Source of the DNA: JACVRW01 sp963746825
Lineage (GTDB): Bacteria > Actinomycetota > Thermoleophilia > Solirubrobacterales > Thermoleophilaceae
Direction: 5' to 3'
Assembly (NCBI GenBank): GCA_963746825.1
Contig: CAVVCU010000012.1
Location: forward strand, 1-64,000
DNA length: 64,000 nucleotides
Shown here one piece after another: positions 52,351 through 60,093 of the stretch. Made by a program: the position numbers and the translations under genes. Within the stretch, counting starts at the first letter, position 1. Each line of letters opens with the position of its first letter. The notes under the pieces were generated by a model. The model was not told the origin of the DNA and searched no databases. It was given only the letters and a program-made list of their open reading frames with translations.

Positions 52351-53187
52351 GTGTTGCAGGGTCTCCGGCGTCTTTGGCGGTCAGAGCCATCAGTCGAGGG
52401 GCAGAGTCGCCAACGAGCGGTGGACGCCATCGGCCGCTGGTTTCACTCGATCGATGTGGGGGAGGGCGTCGTTACGCCGGGGGAGACGACGCCGGCCGGG
52501 CATGCCGCGATGCTCGAGGCGCTGCGTCTGCCGGATCTGAAGGGCAAGACGGTGCTCGACATCGGCACGTACGACGGCTTCTACGCGTTCGAGGCGGAGC
52601 GCCTTGGTGCGGCGCGGGTCGTTGCGCTGGACCACTACATGTGGTCGTTCGACGTGGCGGAGGTCTACGCGTATTACGAGCGTTGCCGCGCCGAGGGAAT
52701 TGTTCCGACGCCGTACCACGAGGTCGAGGAGCTGTGGCGCCCCGATGAACTGCCCGGCAAGCGGGGGTTCGACGCCGCGCATCGGCTGTTGGAGAGCCGG
52801 GTGGAGCCGGTGGTGGCTGACTTCATGGACATGAACCTCGCCGACCTGGGCGAGTTCGACGTCGTCCTGTTCCTCGGCGTGCTGTACCACCTGGAGGACC
52901 CGGTGCGCGCCCTGCGACGCGTGGGGGACGTGACGCGCGAGCTGGCGGTGATCGAGACGGAGGCCGTGCACCTGCCGGGCCATGAGAACCGGCCGCTCTT
53001 CGAGTTCTATCCCTCGAACGAGCTCAACGCCGACGTGAGCAACTGGTGGGCGCCGAACCTGCCAGCGCTCCTGGGGCTCTGTCGCCCGGGCGGGTTCGCG
53101 AGCGCCGAGGCGGTCGTGGGACCACCGAGCGACGTGCAGGGCGAAGGCGCGGGCCACTATCGCGCGGTCGTGCACGCGCGGAAGTAG
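52351..53187 (+). CDS. SAM-dependent methyltransferase, CmoB/DUF1698-like
   Basis: A 278-residue protein with GTG start. Motif I TVLDIGTYDGFYAFEAERLGA, acidic residue in VVALDHYMWS, and FDVVLFLGVLYHLEDPVRAL match the CmoB-like group (tRNA wobble-uridine carboxymethyl transfer) and related DUF1698 enzymes; also FEFYPSNELNADVSNWWAPN resembles the CmoB substrate loop. True CmoB function is doubtful outside proteobacteria, so it is annotated as CmoB-like. Codon use is slightly less GC-biased at third positions than in the neighbours. Confidence 0.75.
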   Translation: MLQGLRRLWRSEPSVEGQSRQRAVDAIGRWFHSIDVGEGVVTPGETTPAGHAAMLEALRLPDLKGKTVLDIGTYDGFYAFEAERLGAARVVALDHYMWSFDVAEVYAYYERCRAEGIVPTPYHEVEELWRPDELPGKRGFDAAHRLLESRVEPVVADFMDMNLADLGEFDVVLFLGVLYHLEDPVRALRRVGDVTRELAVIETEAVHLPGHENRPLFEFYPSNELNADVSNWWAPNLPALLGLCRPGGFASAEAVVGPPSDVQGEGAGHYRAVVHARK

Positions 53188-53198
53188 ATCCTGGCGGT

Positions 53199-53749
53199 CT
53201 ACTGCCGCGCCATCGCGATGCGGAACCGCTCCTCGGGGCTGATCAGGTGGTCCACGTCCTCGGCGGCGTAGCTCGGAGGAAGCGCACCTCGTGGCACTTG
53301 CCGAATTGCCCGGTCGAGTAGCCGTTGAGCTTCAGGATCTCCGCCAGGGGCGCGGCGGTGTTGGGGCGGACGGAGCTGTACCCGGGTGCCGACGTCGCGA
53401 TCTCGGTGATGCCGCCGAACCCGATCGCGTGGTGGTTGCGGCCCGTGAGCAGCGCCGCCCGGGTCGGAGAGCACAGCGCTGTCGTGTGGAACCGGTTGTA
53501 CCTCAGGCCGCCGGCGGCCAGCCGCTCCGCCGTCGGGGTCGCGCACGGGCCGCCGAACGCGCTCGACGCTCCGAACCCGACGTCGTCGAGCAGCACCACC
53601 AGCACGTTCGGCGCCCCCGCCGGGGGCCGTAGCGGTGTGATCTCCGGGAACGACGTGTCGGGGTCCTTCGCGTCGTAGGTGATCAACCCCTCGTAGCGCC
53701 GGTCGGGAATCGGCAACACCTCCCGGCCGCCGTGTCGCTGCTCGGACAT
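53199..53749 (-). pseudogene. arylsulfatase remnant with large internal deletion
   Basis: The N-terminal 165 or so residues are an intact sulfatase start: MSEQRHGGREVLPIPDRRYEG, NVLVVLLDDVGFGASSAFGG (metal-binding Asp pair) and the formylglycine site HTTALCSPTRAALLTGRNHH (Cys type). After GKCHEV (near 53290) the frame changes, and only about 25 codons in a second frame remain, ending HLISPEERFRIAMARQ, which looks like a sulfatase C-terminus. Several hundred codons are missing, so this is a relic. It is convergent with the methyltransferase gene. Confidence 0.75.
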
Positions 53750-53809
53750 CCATTCTCGTTCTCGCACGCCGGAGGGTGAGCGCGGGTCACCCGCCGCGGG
53801 TGAACCATT

Positions 53810-53853
53810 CTTCACCGCCCTTCAACAGGGCGGTTACCAGCCGGTCACACACC
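53810..53853 (+). promoter_or_regulatory. candidate PHO box upstream of the PhoX-like gene
   Basis: Roughly 11-base-spaced units CTTCACC (53810), CTTCAAC (53820), GGTTACC (53832) and GGTCACA (53843) resemble the direct repeats GTTCACC bound by PhoP in actinobacteria. They end 67 bases before the PhoX-like start, a suitable position for activation. Matches are imperfect and no -10/-35 was assigned, so this is a hypothesis supported mainly by the downstream phosphatase pair. Confidence 0.35.
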
Positions 53854-53920
53854 GTAGCCGGGTCGGGCCCATCCTGAGAGGCATGGCGGCTCATCCCGAG
53901 GGACTGGTGGTCGGCCGGGC

Positions 53921-55120
53921 GTGAGCGGCGCCCGCCCCACCCGGCGCCAGTTCATCGGGGTCGGCGTGGGTGGGGTGGCGACGGTGGGGCTGGGAGGCGC
54001 GTTCTGGCAGGGCCTGCTGGGCTCCGCGCCCCGCGCGGACGCCGCAGGCAGCGGCGGCTACGGCCCTCGCCGTGCCCCCGACGAGCTCGGTCTGAGACTG
54101 CCCGAGGGCTTCCGCGCCCGGCTCGTGGCCCGGGGTGGAGAGCCGGTCGAGGGAACCGGCTATCGCTGGCACCACGCCTCGGACGGCAGCGCCACCTTCG
54201 GAGTCGAGGGCGGAGGCTGGATCCTCGTCTCGAACTCGGAGACGCTGAAGGGCGGAGCGTCCGCGATCCGGCTCGGGCCCGGCGGCGAGGTCGAGGACGC
54301 CTACCGCATCCTGTCCGGGACGACGCAGAACTGCTCGGGCGGCGGCACCCCGTGGGGCACCTGGCTCTCCTGCGAGGAAGTGGAGGACGGCCTCGTGTGG
54401 GAGTGCGACCCGGCCGGCCGGCGCCCCGCGGTGGCGCATCCGGCCATGGGAGTGTTCAAGCACGAGGCTGCCGCGGTCGACCCTCGCGGCCGGCGGATCT
54501 ATCTGACCGAGGACCTGATCGACGGCGGCTTCTACCGCTTCACCCCTCGGCGCTGGCCCGACCTGAGCGAGGGGCAGCTCGAGATCGCAGCCGTCGCCCG
54601 CGACGGGCGCACCAGCTGGACCGCGTTGCCCGATAGCGCCGCCCGGCGCACCCCCACGCGCCATCAGGTTCCGGGCAGCGCGGTCTTCAAGCGCGGTGAG
54701 GGCCTCTGGCACGACCGCGGCCTCGTCTACGTGGCCACCACCGCCGACCACCGGGTCCACGCCTACGACATCCGCGAGGAGCGCTTCAAGGTCATCTACG
54801 ACGGGCTGGCCTCCAGCTCCGCGCCGCTGATCCGGGTGGACCAGCTGACCGCGAGCCGCGCCGGCGAGGTCTTCGTGTGCGAGGACCTCGCGACCGACGA
54901 GATCGACATCGGCGTGATCGACCGTCGTGGACGGGTGTCTCGCTTCCTCTCCGCCACCGGGCCCCCGCACGAGCGCTCGGAGCTGACCGGCCTGACGTTC
55001 GACCCCTCGGGCTCGCGCATGTACTTCGCCTCCCAGCGCGCCTTCGGCAGCGACGAGGTCCCGGGCCCCGGCGCCATCTACGAGGTCACCGGGCCGTTTC
55101 GGGGGAGGACCCCGGCGTGA
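53921..55120 (+). CDS. PhoX-like (DUF839) secreted phosphatase-family protein
   Basis: A 399-residue protein with a twin-arginine signal TRRQFIGVGVGGVATVGLGG, so it is exported folded. The rest matches the DUF839/PhoX beta-propeller family: GGWILVSNSETLKGGASAIRL, GTPWGTWLSCEEVEDGLVWE, GVFKHEAAAVDPRGRRIYLTED, FEVFVCEDLA-like EVFVCEDLATDEIDIGV. PhoX enzymes are Ca/Fe alkaline phosphatases; activity here is inferred. GTG start; a 13-codon ORF from ATG 53883 ends exactly on it. Overlaps the next gene by 4 bases. Confidence 0.8.
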   Translation: MSGARPTRRQFIGVGVGGVATVGLGGAFWQGLLGSAPRADAAGSGGYGPRRAPDELGLRLPEGFRARLVARGGEPVEGTGYRWHHASDGSATFGVEGGGWILVSNSETLKGGASAIRLGPGGEVEDAYRILSGTTQNCSGGGTPWGTWLSCEEVEDGLVWECDPAGRRPAVAHPAMGVFKHEAAAVDPRGRRIYLTEDLIDGGFYRFTPRRWPDLSEGQLEIAAVARDGRTSWTALPDSAARRTPTRHQVPGSAVFKRGEGLWHDRGLVYVATTADHRVHAYDIREERFKVIYDGLASSSAPLIRVDQLTASRAGEVFVCEDLATDEIDIGVIDRRGRVSRFLSATGPPHERSELTGLTFDPSGSRMYFASQRAFGSDEVPGPGAIYEVTGPFRGRTPA

Positions 55121-56610
55121 GGCGCACCTTCGCGCCGGGCGTGGCCGCCTTTCTGGCCGCCGGAGCGGTGGCGCTGCTCGGCCTGAATGCCTCCGCGGGC
55201 CCCGATCCGGCGGAGGAGAAACCGTCCGGCACCGTGCGCCTGCGACTGCTGGGCGTGAACGATCTCCACGGGCACCTGGAGCCGCCGCGGCCGGGCGTGG
55301 GCGGCGTGGCGTGGCTCAAGGCTCACCTGGACCGCCAGACAGTGCCCGGGCGCACCATCCGGGTCCATTCGGGGGACATGGTGGGCGCGTCACCGCTGAT
55401 CTCCAGCTGGTTCCACGACGAGCCGGCGGTCGAGTCCGCCAACGCGATCGGCTTCGACGTGGGCACGCTCGGCAACCACGAGTTCGACGAAGGTGGTGAG
55501 GAGCTGCTGCGGCTGCTGCGCGGCGGTCAGCGCACCGGCCCGGAGGCCCTCAAGCGAGATGCGGACGGGACCTTGGTCAACACCTCGGATCCGGGTTTCG
55601 CGGGCGCCGGCTTTCCCACGATCGCCGCGAATACGTTCGACGGCGGCGGCCGGCTCGTGCTGCCGCCCTATCGCGTCGTCGAGCGGGCCGGCGTGCGGGT
55701 CGGGTTCATCGGCGCCACCACCACTCGCACACCCAACTGGCTGCTGGGGCGCCATGCCGCCCCGTTTCGCTTCGGTGACGTGTCGCAGGAGGTCAACCGC
55801 TGGGTCCCCGTCCTGCAGTCCAAGGGCGTCGAGGCCATCGTGGTGCTCGCGCACGAGGGTGCCGCCACCGAGGACGCGGCCAACCTCGAGGGGCCGATCG
55901 TGGAGGAGGTGCGGCAGATGGATCGCGCGGTGGACGTGGTGGTGGCCGGGCACAGCCACTCGCTGCTCAACCTGCGGGTGGACGGCAAGCTCGTGGTCGA
56001 GGCGCGGTCCTACGGGGTCGCCTTCGACCTGGTGGACCTGATCGTCGACCGCACGAGCGGCGACGTGGTCGAGGCGTCGGCCCGGATCCCGGCCACCGAC
56101 CACGAGAGCGCCGGACCCGACCCCGGGGTGTCGGATCTGGTGGCGGCGCGCCGGGCTCGCGTGGCGCAGCTCGCCGAGCGCGTGGTCGGCGAGCTTCCCA
56201 CCCCGCTCACGCGCTCAAACGGGGCGCTGGCCCGGCTGGCCGCAGAGGCGCAACGCGAGCACGCCGATGCCGACCTGGCTCTCGTCAGCCCGGCCAGCCT
56301 GCGCGCCGACGTGGACGCCGGCCCGGTGACCTTCGAGGAGCTCTTCGCCGCGCAGGCCTACGACCACCCGCTCCTTCGGCTGGAGCTGACGGGCGCCGCC
56401 CTTCGCCGAACCCTGGACGACAACCGCGGCGCGCTGGTGACCTCCTCCCCCATAGAGCCGCTGGAACCGGGCCGGGTCTACTCGATCGTCATGAGCGAGC
56501 TGCTGCTGGACCGGCTGGCCGGGCTCCGCGCCCAGATTCGCACCCTCACTCCGGCCGGCAACGAGGTCGAGGCGCTGGCCGCCTACGTTGAGCGGCAGGG
56601 CGTGCGGTAG
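55117..56610 (+). CDS. secreted bifunctional metallophosphatase/5'-nucleotidase
   Basis: A 497-residue UshA-like exported enzyme. Signal region VAAFLAAGAVALLGLNASAG; metallophosphatase motifs LGVNDLHGHLEP, HSGDMVGASPL, GTLGNHEFDEGG and VVVAGHSHSLL; then the 5'-nucleotidase C-terminal domain (SNGALARLAAEAQREHADADLALVSPASLRADV, VTFEELFAAQAYDHPLLRLELTG). GTG overlaps the PhoX-like stop as GTGA after GGGGGAGG. Together the pair would release phosphate from organic esters and nucleotides outside the cell. Confidence 0.88.
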   Translation: MRRTFAPGVAAFLAAGAVALLGLNASAGPDPAEEKPSGTVRLRLLGVNDLHGHLEPPRPGVGGVAWLKAHLDRQTVPGRTIRVHSGDMVGASPLISSWFHDEPAVESANAIGFDVGTLGNHEFDEGGEELLRLLRGGQRTGPEALKRDADGTLVNTSDPGFAGAGFPTIAANTFDGGGRLVLPPYRVVERAGVRVGFIGATTTRTPNWLLGRHAAPFRFGDVSQEVNRWVPVLQSKGVEAIVVLAHEGAATEDAANLEGPIVEEVRQMDRAVDVVVAGHSHSLLNLRVDGKLVVEARSYGVAFDLVDLIVDRTSGDVVEASARIPATDHESAGPDPGVSDLVAARRARVAQLAERVVGELPTPLTRSNGALARLAAEAQREHADADLALVSPASLRADVDAGPVTFEELFAAQAYDHPLLRLELTGAALRRTLDDNRGALVTSSPIEPLEPGRVYSIVMSELLLDRLAGLRAQIRTLTPAGNEVEALAAYVERQGVR

Positions 56611-58128
56611 CGGCCGTCCTCGAGCGGCAGCTGGCGCGCCGCCGCGACGCACAGGCTGAAGCCGACGATGGGCCAGGTGAAGACGTGCTCCGCGTTCGGC
56701 GGGCGCGCGCTCACCGTCCACTCGCCCACGCGCGCGAACGTGACGCGGCGCCGGGCACGAGGATGGATTCGCACCACGCCGGCCACCGGCTGCGCCGGCG
56801 CCCTGAGCACGATCCCGCGACCCCCGGTGCCGTGCACGCCGCTGAGCGGTACCGCCAGCTCCCACGCCAAATGGGTCTGATACGAGCGGTTCGTGGTGGC
56901 GGGGCCGAAGCGCGTGATGTAGCCGGCGCCGATGGTGTCGACCGCGGTCTCGAGCTGCTGGTGGAGCCGCGAGCGTTCGATGGCCTCGCGCCGCCTCGGC
57001 GTCCGCGGACTCGATGTGATCGCGCAGCTCCGGAGCCGCCGCGATCAGCAGGACCGCCCCGACAGCCACGCTCCCAAGCGCACCGCCGACCGCGGCCCGT
57101 GCTCCAGCCGGCCGGGCCACCCGCTCGCCGGCGCGCCGGCCGAGGTCCACGATCAGGGCCGCGCCAACGCCCCCCAGCAACGCGATCGACGCCAACGCGG
57201 GGAGCACGTAGCGCGGGTTGCCCGAGAAGCCGGCCTCGGTCATCGCCAGATAGAGCCCCGCGACGGTGGCGCAGAAGCCGGCCAGCACACCCACCGCACC
57301 CGGACGGGCGGGGCGGGGAAGCAACGCTTCGCCTCCGCGGCCCACCAGTGCGAGCGCGACCGCGGCGAGCGCCGTGAGCTCGAGCGCGAGCCAGGCCTGA
57401 CTCTGCCCCACCTCGAGCGCGGCACGCCAGGGCGAGGGGGCAAGCGAAAGGCTCCACGACGGCTCGCTGCTCGCCTGTGTGCCGGCGGCGAACGGATTGC
57501 CCTCGCCCACCCAGGGAGGCAGGAGCCAGGCCGCGACGACCAGGAGCACCAGGCCGGCGACCAGCGCGCGCGTACCTGGCAGGCGCCAGGCCATCCATGC
57601 TCCATACAGCAGGAGGAAGCCGAAGAGCTCGGGCCGGGCCAGGCAGACGACCGTCCCGAGCCCGAACGCCAGCTCGGGCCGCCCGGCGAGGTGGCGATCG
57701 AACGCCCAGAGCCCGAGCCCGACGCACAGAGGCGCCTCGTTCGCGTGGAACAGGTAGCGCACCCAGTCGGGGGTCAACACCAAGCCCAACGCCGCCACGG
57801 CGCCGGCGACCGCCTTCCGCTCTCGCCCGCCGCCCACCAGCTGTGCCGCGACCTTGGCCGCCAGGACCAGCGCCATGAGGCCGCCGGCCCGCGCGACCAC
57901 CACCCAGAGGGCCGGCGGAATGCGGTCATCGACCAGCGAGAGGGGAGCGAACAGCGTCGTCAAGGCGACCGGGAGCGGCTTCCACGACGGCCCCGCGGTC
58001 GTGTCCAGCGAAAGGTGGGCGATCTCCCGTCCCCACACGAGCCAAGCCCAGGGATCGAAGCTCGGCTCCGAGGGGCCCAACAGGGACCCCGCCGCAATCA
58101 GTAAGCAAGCAGCGACCCAGGGCGCCAT
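56583..58128 (-). CDS. polytopic membrane protein, GT-C glycosyltransferase-like, with one +1 frameshift
   Basis: About 514 residues when one extra base near 56986-56997 is removed (GAGGCGGCGCGAG for GAGGCGCGCGAG). Start MAPWVAACLLIAAGSLLGPSEPSFDPWAWLVWGREIAHL with the DPWAWLVWGRE motif, an aspartate in the first external loop, and about ten further helices resemble lipid-linked mannosyltransferases. Beyond the frameshift it continues IERSRLHQQLETAVDTIGAG to a soluble C-terminal domain ending FSLCVAAARQLPLEDGRYRTPCRST. It overlaps the convergent 5'-nucleotidase by 28 bases. Confidence 0.68.
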
Positions 58129-58234
58129 CGACGCATCAAGCTAGGCCGACACACGGCCCGGCTGGTGAACAATCCGCCTAGATCCTGTGAAAGCGCTACT
58201 TCTGGGTCAGGGCCCGAGCGGTGCGGATGGTTCG

Positions 58235-58252
58235 CATCAATCTAGATTGATG
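58235..58252. promoter_or_regulatory. ArsR-type operator
   Basis: CATCAATCTAGATTGATG, a perfect 18-base palindrome of the ATCAA-N6-TTGAT type bound by ArsR/SmtB repressors. It lies 14 bases before the arsR-arsC start, overlapping the probable promoter, so autorepression relieved by arsenite (or antimonite) is expected. Confidence 0.85.
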
Positions 58253-58265
58253 TAGCCTCCCATGA

Positions 58266-59051
58266 GTGGTCGTCGTGGCGGAACATGGCGAGAGTTCGCC
58301 GCCAGGGTTTCTGCGGCTGGCGGGGCATCCGTTGCGCTGGCGGCTGTTGGGCGAGTTGGCGCGCAGCGATCGCCGCGTGGGCGAGCTGTGCGTGCTGGCC
58401 GGCCGGCGCCAGAGCCTCGTCTCCTACCACCTGCGCCAGCTGCGCGACGGTGGTCTCGTGTCGATGCAGCGCAGCGCTGCCGACGGGCGCGACACCTACT
58501 ACATCCTCGATCTTGCGCGCTGTGGCGAGCTGCTGGCGAGCGCCGGCGTGGCGTTGCACCCGGGCCTGGCAACGGCACCGCGTCCACCTCTACGTGAGCA
58601 CGCTGCCAAAACGGCGCGGGTCCTGTTCCTGTGTACCGGAAACAGTGCGCGCTCGCAGATCGCCGAGGCGCTCGCCGAGCGGCTGTCCGGCGGTGCGGTG
58701 AGCGCGGCCAGCGCGGGCAGCAAGCCCAAGCCGCTGCATCCCAACGCGGTGCGAGTCATGCGCGAGTGGAGCATCGACATCGCCGGACGTCGTTCCAAGC
58801 ACCTGGACGAGTTCGCCGCCGAGGGCTTCGACTACGTCATCAGCCTGTGCGATCGCGTGCGCGAGACGTGTCCGGAGTTTCCCGGCGGACCCGAGCTGAT
58901 CCACTGGAGCGTTCCCGACCCCGCGCGCGAGCCCGGAACCGACGATGAGACTCTTCCCGCGTTCGGGCGGACGGCGGACGAGCTGGCCGCCCGCATCCCC
59001 TTCCTGCTCGACCGGATCGCATCGAGCGCACTAGCTCAGGAGGTGAGCTGA
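58266..59051 (+). CDS. ArsR repressor-ArsC arsenate reductase fusion
   Basis: A 261-residue fusion. Residues 1-100 are an ArsR winged helix (FLRLAGHPLRWRLLGELARSDRRVGELCVLAG, SLVSYHLRQLRDGGLVSMQRSAADGRDTYYILDL). Residues 118-255 are a low-molecular-weight phosphatase-type arsenate reductase with the P-loop VLFLCTGNSARSQIAEAL (C-x5-R) and the general acid DPAR in HWSVPDPAREPG, plus Cys in SLCDRVRETCPEF for the redox relay. In one protein the sensor and the enzyme are linked. GTG start 58266; a strong operator precedes. No ArsB or Acr3 pump lies in the window. Confidence 0.88.
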   Translation: MVVVAEHGESSPPGFLRLAGHPLRWRLLGELARSDRRVGELCVLAGRRQSLVSYHLRQLRDGGLVSMQRSAADGRDTYYILDLARCGELLASAGVALHPGLATAPRPPLREHAAKTARVLFLCTGNSARSQIAEALAERLSGGAVSAASAGSKPKPLHPNAVRVMREWSIDIAGRRSKHLDEFAAEGFDYVISLCDRVRETCPEFPGGPELIHWSVPDPAREPGTDDETLPAFGRTADELAARIPFLLDRIASSALAQEVS

Positions 59052-59053
59052 AC

Positions 59054-59440
59054 ATGCAAGACGACGAGCTGGTCAGCGTCCGCTACATGGTCGACGACGT
59101 CGAGGAGTCGATCGACTTCTACACCACCCACTTCGGTTTCACGGTCCGGTCGAGCGCGGCCCCCGCGTTCGCCGACGTCGTGCGCGGCAACCTGCGGCTG
59201 CTGCTCAGCGGGCCGAAGAGCTCAGCCGGCCGGCCGATGCCCGACGGCCGAGCGCCGGCTCCGGGCGGCTGGAACCGCATCCACTTCGTCGTCGACGACA
59301 TCGCGGGCGACGTGGAGCGGCTGCGCGCCGCGGGCCTGACGTTCCGCAACGAGATCGTCAGTGGACCGGGTGGCCGGCAGATCTTGCTCGAAGACCCCTC
59401 CGGCAACCCGATCGAGCTCTTCCAGCCCGCGGGCGCGTAG
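59054..59440 (+). CDS. VOC-superfamily (glyoxalase/bleomycin-resistance-like) protein
   Basis: A 128-residue two-module betaalphabetabetabeta protein: LVSVRYMVDDVEESIDFYTTHFGFTV and WNRIHFVVDDIAGDVERLRAAGLTF with EDPSGNPIELFQPAG at the end; His and Glu at metal-ligand positions. Two bases after the arsR-arsC stop, so it is co-transcribed and probably arsenite-induced; some VOC proteins act on organoarsenicals (ArsI C-As lyase), but the ArsI cysteine pair is not present here. Confidence 0.8.
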   Translation: MQDDELVSVRYMVDDVEESIDFYTTHFGFTVRSSAAPAFADVVRGNLRLLLSGPKSSAGRPMPDGRAPAPGGWNRIHFVVDDIAGDVERLRAAGLTFRNEIVSGPGGRQILLEDPSGNPIELFQPAGA

Positions 59441-59574
59441 CGCCGCGTGAGCATGCAGTCCCGCACATGTCCTGCCCGCGCTCGCACGCTTGAAGGTCAA
59501 ATCTTCGCCGCCCATGCCGATGACTATCGGAGAGGACTGCGGCTACGGCCGGCACATCGGAAGAGGAGATCAAC

Positions 59575-59859
59575 GTGAACGATTCTCAGGGCAGCAGCGA
59601 CGCCGGGCTTCGCGACCAGGCTGTCGCCGCCGTAAAGCGCAAGCATGCGTTCAAGCAGATGCTGGCGTCATTTGTGATCGTCAACGCCTTCTTGATCGTG
59701 ATCTGGGCGGTCAGTGGGGCCGGCTACTTCTGGCCCGCCTGGGTTCTTGGGGGCTGGGGCCTCGGTCTGGCGTTCAGCGCGTACAAGGCGTACGGACCCC
59801 GAGAGGCGATCACCGACGATGAGGTGGCGCATGAGCTCACGCGCCTCCGCGGCACCTAG
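59575..59859 (+). CDS. 2TM-domain protein
   Basis: A 94-residue protein with two membrane helices, FVIVNAFLIVIWAVSGAGYFWPAWVLGGWGLGLAFSAYKAYG, preceded by a short charged helix and followed by a cytosolic tail: the two-transmembrane 2TM domain. Function unknown; the domain also occurs in sensor kinases. GTG start with AGGAG 5 bases upstream. The gap 59441-59574 holds no recognisable feature. Confidence 0.7.
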   Translation: MNDSQGSSDAGLRDQAVAAVKRKHAFKQMLASFVIVNAFLIVIWAVSGAGYFWPAWVLGGWGLGLAFSAYKAYGPREAITDDEVAHELTRLRGT

Positions 59860-59874
59860 GGTCCGGCCAGGAGA

Positions 59875-59947
59875 AGCCGACGAGGGGACTCGAACCCCTG
59901 ACCCCCTCCTTACCATGGAGGTGCTCTACCAGCTGAGCTACGTCGGC
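59875..59947 (-). tRNA. tRNA-Thr(GGT)
   Basis: Minus strand cloverleaf: acceptor GCCGACG/CGTCGGC, D arm with AGCTCAGCTGGTAGAGC, anticodon stem CCTCC/GGAGG with loop ATGGTAA (anticodon GGT, reading ACC/ACU), T arm AGGGG-TTCGAGT-CCCCT. All stems pair. CCA is not encoded. Transcribed together with tRNA-Tyr, 26 bases apart. Confidence 0.95.
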
Positions 59948-59973
59948 GTTGTGAGCGGCCGGGTCGGCCGGAG

Positions 59974-60055
59974 TGGGGGGAGCAGGATTCGAACCTGCGT
60001 AGGCATAGCCATCAGGTTTACAGCCTGACTCCTTTAGCCACTCGGACATCCCCCC
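59974..60055 (-). tRNA. tRNA-Tyr(GTA)
   Basis: Minus strand, 82 bases, class II with a long variable arm: acceptor GGGGGGA/TCCCCCC with discriminator A, anticodon stem TCAGG/CCTGA with loop CTGTAAA (anticodon GTA), T arm GCAGG-TTCGAAT-CCTGC. Promoter lies between it and rpoD. Confidence 0.95.
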
Positions 60056-60071
60056 GGAGGCTTGTCGGGCG

Positions 60072-60077
60072 ATTGTA
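60072..60077 (-). promoter_or_regulatory. -10 element of the tRNA-Tyr/tRNA-Thr promoter
   Basis: Minus strand TACAAT, five of six consensus bases, 17 bases upstream of the tRNA-Tyr 5' end; the -35 position at 17-base spacing is TTCTTA, inside the rpoD stop region. An identical copy occurs at 63062-63067 in the duplicated block. Confidence 0.5.
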
Positions 60078-60093
60078 GACGCGCGCTCAGCCT

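Noticed and set aside
59054..59440. Calling the VOC protein ArsI (C-As lyase)
   Set aside because: The vicinal cysteine pair required for organoarsenical binding is absent.
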